Source of the DNA: Cytophagales bacterium
Lineage (GTDB): Bacteria > Bacteroidota > Bacteroidia > Cytophagales > Spirosomataceae
Assembly: GCA_013298025.1 (NCBI GenBank)
Contig: JAAFJE010000008.1
Span: 150,676-214,675, forward strand
Length of the DNA stretch: 64,000 bases
Direction of reading: 5' to 3'
Below the pieces are notes generated by a model. The model did not search any database. It saw nothing but the letters and a program-made list of their open reading frames with translations, and was not told the DNA's origin. The first letter of the stretch is position 1, and each line of letters begins with the position of its first letter. Shown here piece by piece: positions 18,401 through 26,908 of this stretch. Both the position numbers and the translations under genes were made by a program.

Positions 18401-19598
18401 TTGGTAATTCTCGGTCATTGCCACCAAATGTTTTATCCCATAGTTTATTACCAGAAGGGTCAATTTTTACTATCCAATAGTCGCTATCGCCTCTACAGCT
18501 TTCAGTCTTATCATTTTTAGCATTGGTAGCACTTGAACGTAAATTTTTTCCAATGCTCGAAATATCAATATTATTGTTTATCACGTCCGAATCAGAATAG
18601 CCTCCTAGTATAAACCCACCGTCTGGCAATTGTAATAAACAGGTGATTTTATCATTTTTATTTCCCCCAATAACTTTTTGCCACAAAATATCACCTTTAT
18701 TATCTATTTTAATAGCCCAATAATCAAAATCGCCATTGGTAGGGTCTTGTGTAGAGCCTCCTAATAAAAAACCGCCATCTGTCGTTGAAATAATAGAGCC
18801 TAAGTCATCGTAGTTGTTTGTCCCAATCGTTTTGTCCCACAATTTATTTCCATCTCTATCTATTTTTACCAGCCAAATATCAGAAGCTCCTAGTTTTTTT
18901 TGGCTTTTTTCCGAACTAATATCAGAATAAGAAAATCCTGCTATTAAAAAACCTCCATCAGAAGTTTGAAGTGTTTTTCTAGGAAAGTCATGGTCACTCC
19001 CTCCAAAGGTTTTATCCCATACTTTTTGTCCATTAGCATCGACTTTTATAACCCAATAGTCATAACTATCGGAGAACAAACTGCCCCTATTACTTTCGGA
19101 TTTTTCTGCTCCAATCCCAGAAAGAGCATTTCCCGTAAGAATATAGCTCCCATCCGAAGTCAATAATAAATCGTTTAGGTTATCCTTACTACCACCTCCA
19201 AACGTTTTATCCCATTTAATCGAAAAAGTGGTATTACATATTTTTTTTTCTGAACGAACAGTTGGCACACTTGGGCTAGGCTTGACTAGCACTGTTATTG
19301 ATGCACTAGAGTCACTAGATTCATTTCCTTGCCGACATACGGCCCTAAATGTTTTGGTACTAATTAACACTACATTTACCGAAGAACCTCTGTGTCCATC
19401 TGTCCATACAATAGTACCTCCTGTACATCCAGATGCACTGAGCAAAACGCCAGTATTTTGACAAATACTGCTAGCAGAAGCGACAATCGTTGGAGGACTT
19501 GGCTTGGTTGTGACATTTTGAGGTGTCTGAGAAGAGATTATATTCGTGTTTTGCAAAAATAGATAGAGGCAACACAGTATTTGTAGAAATATTTTCAT
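15495..19598 (-). CDS. Giant T9SS-secreted protein with Ig-like repeats and two seven-repeat propellers
   Basis: 1367 residues from the ATG of MKIFLQILCC; the signal peptide ends near ...NTNIISS. Ig-like units of the form (S/V)C..(T/S)A.(G/S)C..GTI.WS(D/N)G...TF.A.C recur. Two blocks each hold seven copies of a ~55-60 residue unit with core WDKTFGGND-D.L, LLT.DGGYLLGGYS, DYWIVKID..GNK, which should fold as beta-propellers. Each block sits inside an Ig-like unit, between its first Cys and its A.GC strand. The C-terminal ~90 residues (YTLYPNPTLEHLTLS ... GVYVYTLQNGSFESNGKLLIE) are a type A T9SS sorting domain, so the protein is exported by PorSS and probably surface-anchored or released. Function is unknown; adhesion or ligand binding is plausible. 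Confidence 0.85.
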   Translation of the reverse strand: MKIFLQILCCLYLFLQNTNIISSQTPQNVTTKPSPPTIVASASSICQNTGVLLSASGCTGGTIVWTDGHRGSSVNVVLISTKTFRAVCRQGNESSDSSASITVLVKPSPSVPTVRSEKKICNTTFSIKWDKTFGGGSKDNLNDLLLTSDGSYILTGNALSGIGAEKSESNRGSLFSDSYDYWVIKVDANGQKVWDKTFGGSDHDFPRKTLQTSDGGFLIAGFSYSDISSEKSQKKLGASDIWLVKIDRDGNKLWDKTIGTNNYDDLGSIISTTDGGFLLGGSTQDPTNGDFDYWAIKIDNKGDILWQKVIGGNKNDKITCLLQLPDGGFILGGYSDSDVINNNIDISSIGKNLRSSATNAKNDKTESCRGDSDYWIVKIDPSGNKLWDKTFGGNDRELPMDMVADDKGNYMLVGYSFSRASGERTRENLGDSDYWLVNFNDLGQLNWEKTIGGNDADRLTKVLLTADGGYLLGGYSQSSKSYDKSVESKGGSDYWIVKINEKGDIIWDKNVGGFNNENLTGMIYTQEGGVLIGGYSLSSGSADKTEFSRGIDDYWIVKLDVCNQFKTALYADGCNGTIIWNNNSTDNPLLLEYNTNTKSYYATCVKDACVSKPSDNIVISTNKTPYVSVSSTEVCKDYNVTLTATGCGNYETKWSNGSTGTTLVIKAQTSKSFRAVCVQNGIAGDSSNSVTVKVVDKPSKVSIYASNQSVCQGEMVTLTALSCPNGTISWSDGSQGFVIRLVANSTQTFKATCNLGGCIGDESESLTITATTPPLPPMIQTANVTCDAPLLQQWNKTIGGTAEDNFTSMIATTNGYLVGGYSNSLIAADKSQPQKGNFDYWITKLDLKGNKVWDKNYGGKGTERFKSMLATNDGGVLLGGSSNSPFGFEKSQNSRGGMDFWIIKIDAKGSVIWDKTFGGNKDDILTCMIPTFDGGYLLGGYSSSIISSNKTSESKGGNDYWIVKIDALGNKLWDSSFGGTNDDFLTEMLVLNDGSFLLGGTSESLTNGNKTALSKGKNDYWIVKISSNGNKIWDKTFGGNDDDILGGLSLANDGGFIIGGYSISTALGDKSVVNKGKSDFWILKTDAVGNIIWDKCLGGNDNDYLRNIKTTKTGYLLAGDSYSNAGFDKSENSKGSSDYWIVKIDETGTKIWDKSYGGDNEEMLTTLLTNESGEVVLGGSSLSDANGDKSDKNKSDKNTSDYWIIRMLFCAFNNNAPTTLTATGCSGTINWSNGMSGNVITVNPNSTTNYSATCTDNGCTSVASNTLAINRSSHTDLTINTVSNNINGSSHSVNYTLYPNPTLEHLTLSVDKSGQSYFTLYNAIGEKVLESVFEQKATITLHQLNRGVYVYTLQNGSFESNGKLLIE

Positions 19599-19740
19599 GG
19601 TAATTAATATTATATGTGAGATTTTTAATTTTAACAAACTTACACAAAAAACATTTTAGTCTGTTTCTTAGTATTTAAAATTTAGGTACATAAATAGTCA
19701 TTAATTATTGAGAAAGACCAAAAACAACGAAGTTAATGCT

Positions 19741-20268
19741 CTATAATAGCAACGCCGCAAGGGCTTCTAGGGTTTTCCAATGCCTTGTGGTGATGGTCAC
19801 TTGGAGTTTACGCTCTAAAAAGCCTTGTGATAGTTTGGTTTTATGATAAGGCGTAACGCAATACAAATACAGTGCCTTGGCGGTACATACGAGTTGGTCG
19901 GGGTGGTAGTCCACTGTTTGTAGCTTTTCGAGTAAGGCTTCGGCAGGTTTTTCGGCAATGAAGTTGACATACAATTGCTCTTGCTGGTTTACAAAAGGGT
20001 TTTCTTCCATGATGGCTTTGAAATGGGTTGTTGTCATGGTAATCACGGGGACTTCAAAACCGTATGTTGCCAAAATAGCCTCGCTAATCTGTTGGTTTAA
20101 CAACGATGTGTTGGTTTGTTCATGCTCAAAAATGATATTTCCACTTTGAATGTAGCTTTGTACTTTTATCGCTCCAAGGGCCATAAAAGTTTGTTTGAGG
20201 GCATCCATCTTAATGATGCGTTTTCCTCCTACATTGATACCTCGTAAAAAACAGATATATTGTGGCAT
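19741..20268 (-). CDS. DUF1697 family protein
   Basis: 175 residues started at MPQYICFLRGINVGGKRIIKM, the invariant N-terminal signature of DUF1697 (YICFLRGINVGG..I.M..L); the longer frame is rejected. Further landmarks are VQSYIQSGNIIFE (about 40-52) and the C-terminal TTRHWKTLEAL. The family is cytoplasmic and widespread, with no established biochemical role. The gene is single. Confidence 0.85.
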   Translation of the reverse strand: MPQYICFLRGINVGGKRIIKMDALKQTFMALGAIKVQSYIQSGNIIFEHEQTNTSLLNQQISEAILATYGFEVPVITMTTTHFKAIMEENPFVNQQEQLYVNFIAEKPAEALLEKLQTVDYHPDQLVCTAKALYLYCVTPYHKTKLSQGFLERKLQVTITTRHWKTLEALAALLL

Positions 20269-20353
20269 ACATTTCGGATGTTTGATGTAAAAATAAAGCC
20301 ATTTCAACTACATTCCTACACCAAACACCCGAAATACTAAAAAAACGTAGGCG

Positions 20354-22108
20354 TTATGGGATAGCAAGCACTTCGCTGATAACCGAAACGCCATTTTCGT
20401 TAAACGCTTCAATAGCACAAAAATACTTTTGTCCGACCGTCAAGGCTCTTAATTCTAAGCTATTAGGCGCATCAGCCCAAATCTGATAGGTTTGGTATAA
20501 TTTATCTGGAGCAATGCCCCACAAAATATTATACCCTACGGCATTCGATGATTTTTCCCAAGTAATATCAGCATTGCGGGTATCTGCCTGACGTTTTACG
20601 TTTAAATTCTTGGGCGTTTGTGGAGCTTTGCCTATGCCATTGCCAAAAATACGAATATCACTTACCGCCAAATTTGGCATGGGTACATGAATGTTTTCGT
20701 ACTTGATATAGCGAGCTTTTACAGCTTGTGGCAATTCTACATAAGCATTTGGTCGGTCACGTTTAGGTTCGTGGGTATTATCATAAATCAATTGCCAATT
20801 TTTATTATCATTTGAAGCATAAAACTTGAATTGAATATATACACGTTCTTCGTTACTGTCGAAAATATCAGATTTATAATCGGTAAAATTTACTTGTAAA
20901 GCTTTTACCTCTTGTACACTTTGTAAATCAACCGTAAGCCATTCGCCTGCCTTGTTGGTATGGGCAACCCAGAAAGAACGAGGGTTTTCGTCGGTGACTT
21001 TATTGGCTACTAAAGTATCTCGTACAGAGGATGCCGTGCAAGGTTTTTTATACGAAAGCAACATCCAACCTGTGAATAGCTCATCTTTTTGTGTCCATTT
21101 TTTAGTGGGTAAAAAATGAGGGAAATCTCCAAAACGCGTATTGGCAAACATCTGATTATCGGCATCAAAACCTGTCGGAAACATCGCTACTCTTCTTTCA
21201 AAATTCCAGTTGACGGCAATCCATGGCGTACCAGTATTCCAATAATTTCCATAATTATCCTGAAAAGTATTGCCATGACCAGCCCCCGTCAGGAATCCAC
21301 CTGGCTTGTACGAAATTGGATTATAAGGAGCATAGGTAAAAGGACCGAGTGGATTATCGCCGATATAAGTACCGTTGGCATACACATTATACTCTGTGCC
21401 AGGAGCACCATATTGAAGAAAGTACTTGCCCTTGTGTTTGGTCATCCAAGCACCTTCGGTAAAAGGTTTAATCGTATCTCGGTGGTCACGACCGAAGCGT
21501 TCCCAACCGTGATTTTTAGGGTCGAGATAAATCAAACCTTTGTACGGCGTAGCATAAGTAAGCTTACGTTTTTTGTCTAATTCTGCTCCAAAAATCGGAT
21601 ACACATTCGACGAACCCCAGTACATATACCATTTATCTAATTCTTCATCATAAAACAAAGCAGGGTCCCAAGGGCCAATGTACTGAGGCAAACGAGGCAA
21701 CCAACGATTGTAAAATTGCAATTTCCCTTTTTCGGGTTCGGTGCTGAATAAAATCGGGCGTTGTTCAAACGTAGATTGAAACAAATATAAAGTATCTCGC
21801 ACCGACAACGCCGCTGGGGCACACATATCTTCCATAGGCCACATACTTGGCTTGATATAATTCCAGTGGATTAAATCTTTTGAATGCCAATAACCACCCG
21901 AAATCGTCACAAAAAGGAAATATTCATTTTTGTGATTGATAATCACAGGGTCTGCACCCGAGCGATAGGAAATTTTTTCATTTAGTTGCTCGAAATTGTA
22001 ACGATAATCAATGTCAACAGGATTACAATACGTTTTTTGATTAGGGTTTTGTGCCAAGGTCGAAACACTCGCCCAGCACAGCAGGCAATACCAAATACAT
22101 TTGTTCAT
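20354..22108 (-). CDS. Secreted GH43-like glycosidase with F5/8C and FnIII domains
   Basis: 584 residues: signal peptide (MNKCIWYCLLCWASVSTLAQ), a five-bladed propeller domain (about 25-345), a discoidin/F5-8C carbohydrate-binding domain (about 355-490, with NPRSFWVAHTNKAGEWLTVDL and KARYIKYENIHVPMPNLAVSDIRIFG) and a C-terminal fibronectin III domain (about 497-584). The glycosidase part shows the three spaced acids of GH43-type enzymes: SGADPVI (general base region), GPWDPALF and EGAWMTKH. The sugar cannot be inferred. It stands alone, not in a visible polysaccharide-utilisation locus. Confidence 0.75.
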   Translation of the reverse strand: MNKCIWYCLLCWASVSTLAQNPNQKTYCNPVDIDYRYNFEQLNEKISYRSGADPVIINHKNEYFLFVTISGGYWHSKDLIHWNYIKPSMWPMEDMCAPAALSVRDTLYLFQSTFEQRPILFSTEPEKGKLQFYNRWLPRLPQYIGPWDPALFYDEELDKWYMYWGSSNVYPIFGAELDKKRKLTYATPYKGLIYLDPKNHGWERFGRDHRDTIKPFTEGAWMTKHKGKYFLQYGAPGTEYNVYANGTYIGDNPLGPFTYAPYNPISYKPGGFLTGAGHGNTFQDNYGNYWNTGTPWIAVNWNFERRVAMFPTGFDADNQMFANTRFGDFPHFLPTKKWTQKDELFTGWMLLSYKKPCTASSVRDTLVANKVTDENPRSFWVAHTNKAGEWLTVDLQSVQEVKALQVNFTDYKSDIFDSNEERVYIQFKFYASNDNKNWQLIYDNTHEPKRDRPNAYVELPQAVKARYIKYENIHVPMPNLAVSDIRIFGNGIGKAPQTPKNLNVKRQADTRNADITWEKSSNAVGYNILWGIAPDKLYQTYQIWADAPNSLELRALTVGQKYFCAIEAFNENGVSVISEVLAIP

Positions 22109-22412
22109 AGTTAAATAATTGAGTGAATGAGTTATTGAGTGAATGAGCGAATTAAAACTTTCATTTTTAGGTACTTAGTTTCAATTGAACAGGTTTAGTT
22201 TTGCACGACAACTTAAAAATAAAAAAGTATTAAGCTGTTTGCAAATCTTGCCTATACCAAGAGCCGTTTTCTACGAAAATGATGGGTTCTAAAGTGACTC
22301 CTGAGCGTCATTTTGTGGGAATGATGAGATAAAATTGACTTTTGTTACAAGTACATACCGATAGTGATTATTATTAGTTGATTTATTATTTTTGCCTCAA
22401 AAGTTTACATAG
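22109..22412. other. Gap holding the presumed left end of the IS1-family remnant
   Basis: 304 bp without a gene. GGTTCTAAAGTGACTCC near 22286-22302 resembles an IS1-type terminal repeat, but the other end of the element is lost so it cannot be confirmed. TATTTTTG at 22387-22394 is a possible -7 box for the transposase. Two short direct repeats GAGTGAATGAG/GAGTTATTGAGTGAATGAGC flank 22120-22148. Confidence 0.35.
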
Positions 22413-22997
22413 ATGATTTTAGAAGCAAAAAAGTGTCATAATTGCCAAAGTGAGCAAATCGTCCGCAATGGACATAATTCTTGCGGACAACAACGCTATA
22501 AATGTAAAAACTGTGGAGTTACTCGAGTATTAGATTCAGTTCAAAAATCTAAGCAAATAGATTTAGAACAGGTATTTCAAACCTACAAAGAACGTAATAG
22601 TATTCGTTCAACAGGTCGTATTTTCGGAGTAAGTCCCGCAACTATACAAAAATGGTTAAAAAAAAGCCCAATCTTTAGCCAACTTTAAAAATACCATTCA
22701 AAAAGGCAAGGATGAAAGTATTTTGGAGGTAGACGAGGTTTTTAGCTATGTTTATACAAAGGTCAATCAAATACGCATCTGGATTGTGCTGTGTAAACAA
22801 ACCAGACAAATCGTTTCTTTTTTTATTGGCGATGGCTCAATGGAATCTTGTAAAAGATTGTGGCGAAAATTACCCTCTGAGTATTTAAAATGTAATAGCT
22901 TTTCGGATTTTTGGAAGTCGTATAATTGTATACCTGATTCTACACACCAAAAAGTTGGTAAAGAAACTGGGCTTACTAACCATATCGAAAGGTTAAA
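22413..22997 (+). pseudogene. IS1-family transposase remnant (InsA/InsB)
   Basis: The first frame (22413-22688, 91 aa) is InsA-like: a C2C2 zinc ribbon (CHNCQSEQIVRNGHNSCGQQRYKCKNCG) and a helix-turn-helix (RSTGRIFGVSPATIQKWL). After an A8 run (22657-22664) the second frame continues as InsB-like DDE sequence (LEVDEVFSYVYTKVNQIRIWIV...YNCIPDSTHQ...TNHIERLN). InsB lies in the +1 frame relative to InsA, whereas classical IS1 uses -1. The element stops in the middle of the conserved HIERLN block where the IS630 end begins, so about 45 C-terminal codons are missing. It is non-functional. Confidence 0.8.
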
Positions 22998-24134
22998 TAT
23001 ACTAAACTGAATTAGGTTTGCAATAAATGAGTTATTTGTTTACGTTATTAATTTATGGAATTAATCTTAGAAAAGTTACAACTGTCGTTGTTGCAAGACC
23101 TTCAACGTAATACCTCAGATAGAGCAACCTATCAGAAGTTAACAACGTTGTTGATGATTCACCAAAAATATCCCTTCCCAGAGATTGCTTTTATTTTAGG
23201 AATAGATACTTCTACTGTTTATCGTCATTATCATCAATATATTCAATCTAAAAATTTTGATGATTACTTGGCAACCCACTATAAACCTTGTCAGGGTAAA
23301 TTGACCCATGAACAAAACGAGCAAGTTCACGCTTATGTTGGGGCAAATATTTGTCATACATCCCTTCAAGTATTGAATTTTATCAAAGATAAATTTGGTG
23401 TTATTTATAAACCTGATAGTGTAATTGTCTTACTGCATCGTTTAGGATTTGTCTATAAAAAGACTAAATTAATTCCATCAAAAGCGGATTTAGCACAGCA
23501 AGAACTTTTCATTGAAGAATTTAGGAAAAAGGAACAAAATCTTTCCTCAGATGAATTAATTCTCTTTGGAGACGGTGTTCATCCCCGTCGCAATCGAAGC
23601 GTCGAACCGTACCAAATCTACTTATGCTTGGATAAAGCAGGGACAAGAAAAAGAAGTCCTTTCTAACACAGGTAGAGAAGTAGTAAACCTTAATGGAGCT
23701 ATTAACCCAGCTAATCCTACCCAAATCCTAATTCATGAATGTGAAACCATCAATGCTCTAACAACTTTAGTATGGCTTCAAATGATTGAAAAGCATTATT
23801 CACAAATGAAAGCCATCTATTTATATGTGGATAATGCACGTTATTATCGTTCAAAATTAGTCCGTGAATACCTTGAAACATCAAGGATAAAAATGATATT
23901 TCTTCCTCCATATTCTCCTAATTTAAACCCAATAGAAAGGCTATGGAAGTTCTTGAAAAAAGAAATCATCAAATCAGCCTACACGCCCGACCCAAAGGTT
24001 TTTAGGCAGCGAATCACTGACTTTTTCGCTAATGTTGAGCAATACAAAGAACGTTTAGATTCTTTGATAAATACAAAATTCCAAAAACTTAAATCACATC
24101 CTTGTGATTTGAAAACCTCTATGGGTTAAGTATA
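22998..24134 (+). mobile_element. IS630-family insertion sequence, copy 1
   Basis: Imperfect terminal repeats TATACTAAACTGAATTAGG (left) and the complement of TATACTTAACCCATAGAGG (right) bound about 1.1 kb. TA dinucleotides at both ends fit IS630 target choice. The left flank is the truncated IS1 element, the right flank a truncated oxidoreductase gene, so the two flanks do not belong to one interrupted sequence. An identical 708-bp stretch lies inverted at 61810-62517. Confidence 0.85.
23055..24129 (+). CDS. IS630-family DDE transposase in two overlapping frames
   Basis: The first frame (23055-23666) has helix-turn-helix segments (YPFPEIAFILGIDTSTVYRHY, about 38-58) and the first catalytic Asp in LILFGDGVHP. 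The second frame (from about 23566 to 24129) carries STYAWIKQGQEKEV, the second Asp in YLYVDNARYY and the Glu in LPPYSPNLNPIERLWKFLK. Together they make one complete DDE transposase of about 357 residues. The switch is +1 and must occur between the CCCC run at 23583-23586 and roughly 23625. The same shift is present in copy 2, so it is either inherited damage or programmed frameshifting. Confidence 0.85.
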
Positions 24135-24780
24135 CATAATCAAAAACCTCCACTTTTTCTTTTAATGCTGTGACAACATCCTCTTTTTTATAATTGATAA
24201 TGTTATTTTCATGCACTCCGATATTTTTTAAGTGAGTAATACTCTCATCATTTCTAGCCGTTGTAAAGATGTTTTGGTTGCCATTCGCTATTAACAGTTT
24301 GATGAGAATTGTTCCGACTCCTCCAGCTCCGCCAGCTATAAAAATCGGTTTTTCTTTAGGAATAGTTATTCTGTTGAAACATTGAAAAGCGGTCATTCCA
24401 ACCATTGGTATGGCGGTTGCCTGTAAAAAAGATAATTTACTCGGATTTTTTGCCAATAATTTTGAAGGAACACTGATAAATTCAGCATACGTTCCGTTTG
24501 ATGCCAAACTTCCAACATAAGCCGAAACCTTGTCTCCGATTAGAAATGAATTTACGCTTTCTCCTATTTCAACAATTTCTCCAGAAAGCTCTCTTCCCAA
24601 AATAGGCGATTTCAACAACTTGCTTTCTGTTGCTCCTTGTCGCATTTGATAATCAATAGGATTAAATGCGGTCGCTCTTATTTTGATTAGGACTTCATCA
24701 TTTTTAATTTGTGGATTTTCAATTTCAGTAAGCTCAAAATTTTCAACTCCTCCAAAGTCTTTTAATATAATTGCTTTCAC
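24094..24780 (-). pseudogene. Zinc-independent MDR oxidoreductase, C-terminus removed by IS630
   Basis: 215 native residues survive: MKAIILKDFGGVENFELTEI, GROES-like domain with AFNPIDYQMRQG (about 38) and GRELSGEIVEIG (about 62), then the NADP-binding loop AGGAGGVGTILIKLL (about 150). This is the quinone oxidoreductase branch of the medium-chain dehydrogenases, normally about 320-330 residues. At EVFDYV the frame enters the IS630 end and stops after 13 foreign codons, so about 110 C-terminal residues are lost. The missing part is not on the other side of the IS. Probably inactive. Confidence 0.8.
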
Positions 24781-24918
24781 GTTCTGTTATTTTTAAATTC
24801 CTACTAACGCTCTAATATTCAGAAGTTAGGCAGTACTTCTTGTATTATTAAAGCATATATTAACACCATCTAAACGCCCTTTTTAGTTTCTCTCTAAAAC
24901 ATTCTTAACGCTTTATTT

Positions 24919-25686
24919 TCAATCAAGTAAAAAAGCCAAGACATACTGCTGCATCTCTTTTCGTTGTTGCTCATTGGCATTATCGTCCATTTCGTTGTGA
25001 GTGGTGTTGGCTAATTTGATGATGGTTATTTTATGTCGTTTTATTTCTTCTTCTGTTGGCAAAACACCCTCGTCTGCTGGCTGGTCGCTCGACCGCAAGG
25101 AGTAAACTTTAGGCTTTTTCGTTCTTGGCAATGCCATTCTTCTATTATCCAACGTGATTATTTTTTCAATGATATTGGGGTACTTCTGTGGAAAAAGAGC
25201 CGTCATATCTCCACCATTTGAATGCCCAATTAGAGTAATGTGCTTATAGTTTAGGTCGGGATTTGTCTTTTTGAGTTGGTTGATGACAAACAAAATATTA
25301 TCAGCGCCACGTTCCCAAAATGGTCGCCTAACGATTTGTGGTTTTCCCGTCAATGGCAATAAACTATCAGTACTAAGCTCGTGTTGAATACTTACGACCC
25401 AAAAACCTCTTGAAGCTAAAAACTCCGTGAGGTAAGAATATGCCAAGTAATCACCACCTTTGTTTTGTCCGTACCCGTGACTAAAAATAACAATATTTCG
25501 CCTACTTGTTTTTGAGTCGCTTACAGGTTTGTAAATGGCAACAGGAATGGCTCTTTGCCGACTTTGGTCGTACCATTGCAAAGTATCCAAACCAACAGCG
25601 AATACCTTTTTCTTTTCAACGTGTTTTTCTGATGTAGCACAACTTGTCAACAATCCGAATATAAAAACACAAATTAACCTTCTCAT
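24919..25686 (-). CDS. Alpha/beta-hydrolase lipoprotein
   Basis: 255 residues. The N-terminus MRRLICVFIFGLLTSCATS is a lipoprotein signal with a lipobox ending in Cys17. The hydrolase fold shows IVIFSHGYGQNKGG (oxyanion loop, about 66-79), the nucleophile elbow LIGHSNGG (about 149-156, Ser nucleophile) and a late His in ANTTHNEMDD (about 229). It resembles the chlorophyllase/PAF-acetylhydrolase-like esterases. The substrate is unknown. It would sit on a membrane facing the periplasm. Confidence 0.75.
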   Translation of the reverse strand: MRRLICVFIFGLLTSCATSEKHVEKKKVFAVGLDTLQWYDQSRQRAIPVAIYKPVSDSKTSRRNIVIFSHGYGQNKGGDYLAYSYLTEFLASRGFWVVSIQHELSTDSLLPLTGKPQIVRRPFWERGADNILFVINQLKKTNPDLNYKHITLIGHSNGGDMTALFPQKYPNIIEKIITLDNRRMALPRTKKPKVYSLRSSDQPADEGVLPTEEEIKRHKITIIKLANTTHNEMDDNANEQQRKEMQQYVLAFLLD

Positions 25687-25743
25687 TTCTAATACCTTAA
25701 AATCACTTTTCGTACTTTAACCCTCTTTTCCTAATCTTTTATT

Positions 25744-26817
25744 TTACCAAGGCCCATTTTGCTTTACTTGATAAAATTGCGTGCCGTTGAACCTATACAA
25801 TCCGCTTCCTGCACCCCACCACATATTTCCTGATTTATCTTGAAACATACTTTGTACGCAACAATTGAGCCCGTCGGCAGTGGTAAATACCTTAAATGCT
25901 TTGGAATTTGGCAGTGGAATTGATGGGTCAAATCTGGTCGTGCTGCCACGTGCTGTAATCCATATTATACCCGAATCTTCTATAATTATTCCCCAAAACT
26001 CGGTACCACCTAAGCCATCTTTGGGCGTGTATTCGGTGAAAGTTTTGCCGTCAAATTTACAGATACCGTTTTTCATGGTAAACCACATATTGCCCTTTTT
26101 GTCTTGTGCGATACCTCCTGCATAGTTCTCGCCCAAGCCTTCTTTTTCGTTGAAATTAACAATCGTTTTGCCATCATAACGAAACATACCTTTATTAGAT
26201 GAAGCAAACCAAATATTCCCATCTTTGTCCTCCATCATGCCTGCAACATTGATAGGCGGAAGCAAAGCAAATAAGGAAAAAGATGGATTACCCAAACTAT
26301 CGGCTAAGGGATTATACCGATAAACTCCGCCATGTGTACCTACCCAAACCGCCCCCGATTTATCAACAAGAATACTTTTTCGACTGATGTCGATATGATT
26401 CAACCCATCTTTTTGATTATAATTTCTAAACATTCTGCCATCATACTTATATACGCCTTGGTCGGTACCAAACCACATATTACCCTTTTTGTCTTCGTTA
26501 ATGGAAAAAACAGAAATGCTTTTAAAACCATCAGCATTAGCAAAATAGGTTAAAGTTGCTTTGTCGTACCTCACAACGCCTTCGCCAATAGTACCAAACC
26601 ATAAATTTCCTTTGGAGTCTTCAAAAATACTGCGGATGTATTGACTCACTAAAGTTGTGCCAAAATCAGGAGCTAAAGCCACTGATTTAAAGTTTTTGAT
26701 TACCCTTGGGCTTGGTTTGGAAGCAAATGGCACTTTAAGCGTACTGTTTTTTTCTTGTCCGTGACAAGCCGTAACAATCATCAAAAAGCTAAAAAGTACT
26801 ATTTTGTTCAGTGTCAT
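25744..26817 (-). CDS. Reg_prop-type beta-propeller lipoprotein
   Basis: 357 residues with a lipobox (FSFLMIVTAC, Cys18). The mature protein is a run of two-component-regulator propeller repeats with core D.KGN.WFGT..GV..YDGK.F..Y...DGL: FEDSKGNLWFGTIGEGVVRYD, NEDKKGNMWFGTDQGVYKYDG, MEDKDGNIWFASSNKGMFRYDG and more. In hybrid histidine kinases such repeats sense polysaccharide fragments; here no kinase is attached, so it is a stand-alone extracytoplasmic propeller. Partner unknown. Confidence 0.8.
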   Translation of the reverse strand: MTLNKIVLFSFLMIVTACHGQEKNSTLKVPFASKPSPRVIKNFKSVALAPDFGTTLVSQYIRSIFEDSKGNLWFGTIGEGVVRYDKATLTYFANADGFKSISVFSINEDKKGNMWFGTDQGVYKYDGRMFRNYNQKDGLNHIDISRKSILVDKSGAVWVGTHGGVYRYNPLADSLGNPSFSLFALLPPINVAGMMEDKDGNIWFASSNKGMFRYDGKTIVNFNEKEGLGENYAGGIAQDKKGNMWFTMKNGICKFDGKTFTEYTPKDGLGGTEFWGIIIEDSGIIWITARGSTTRFDPSIPLPNSKAFKVFTTADGLNCCVQSMFQDKSGNMWWGAGSGLYRFNGTQFYQVKQNGPW

Positions 26818-26908
26818 AATGGTGTTTTTTACTCTTTTAGGATTGCGCCAAACAATTAGTTGGGTACTTTCCTACGTCCCTTACTGGGCGTGGCGAAACA
26901 ACAGTATT

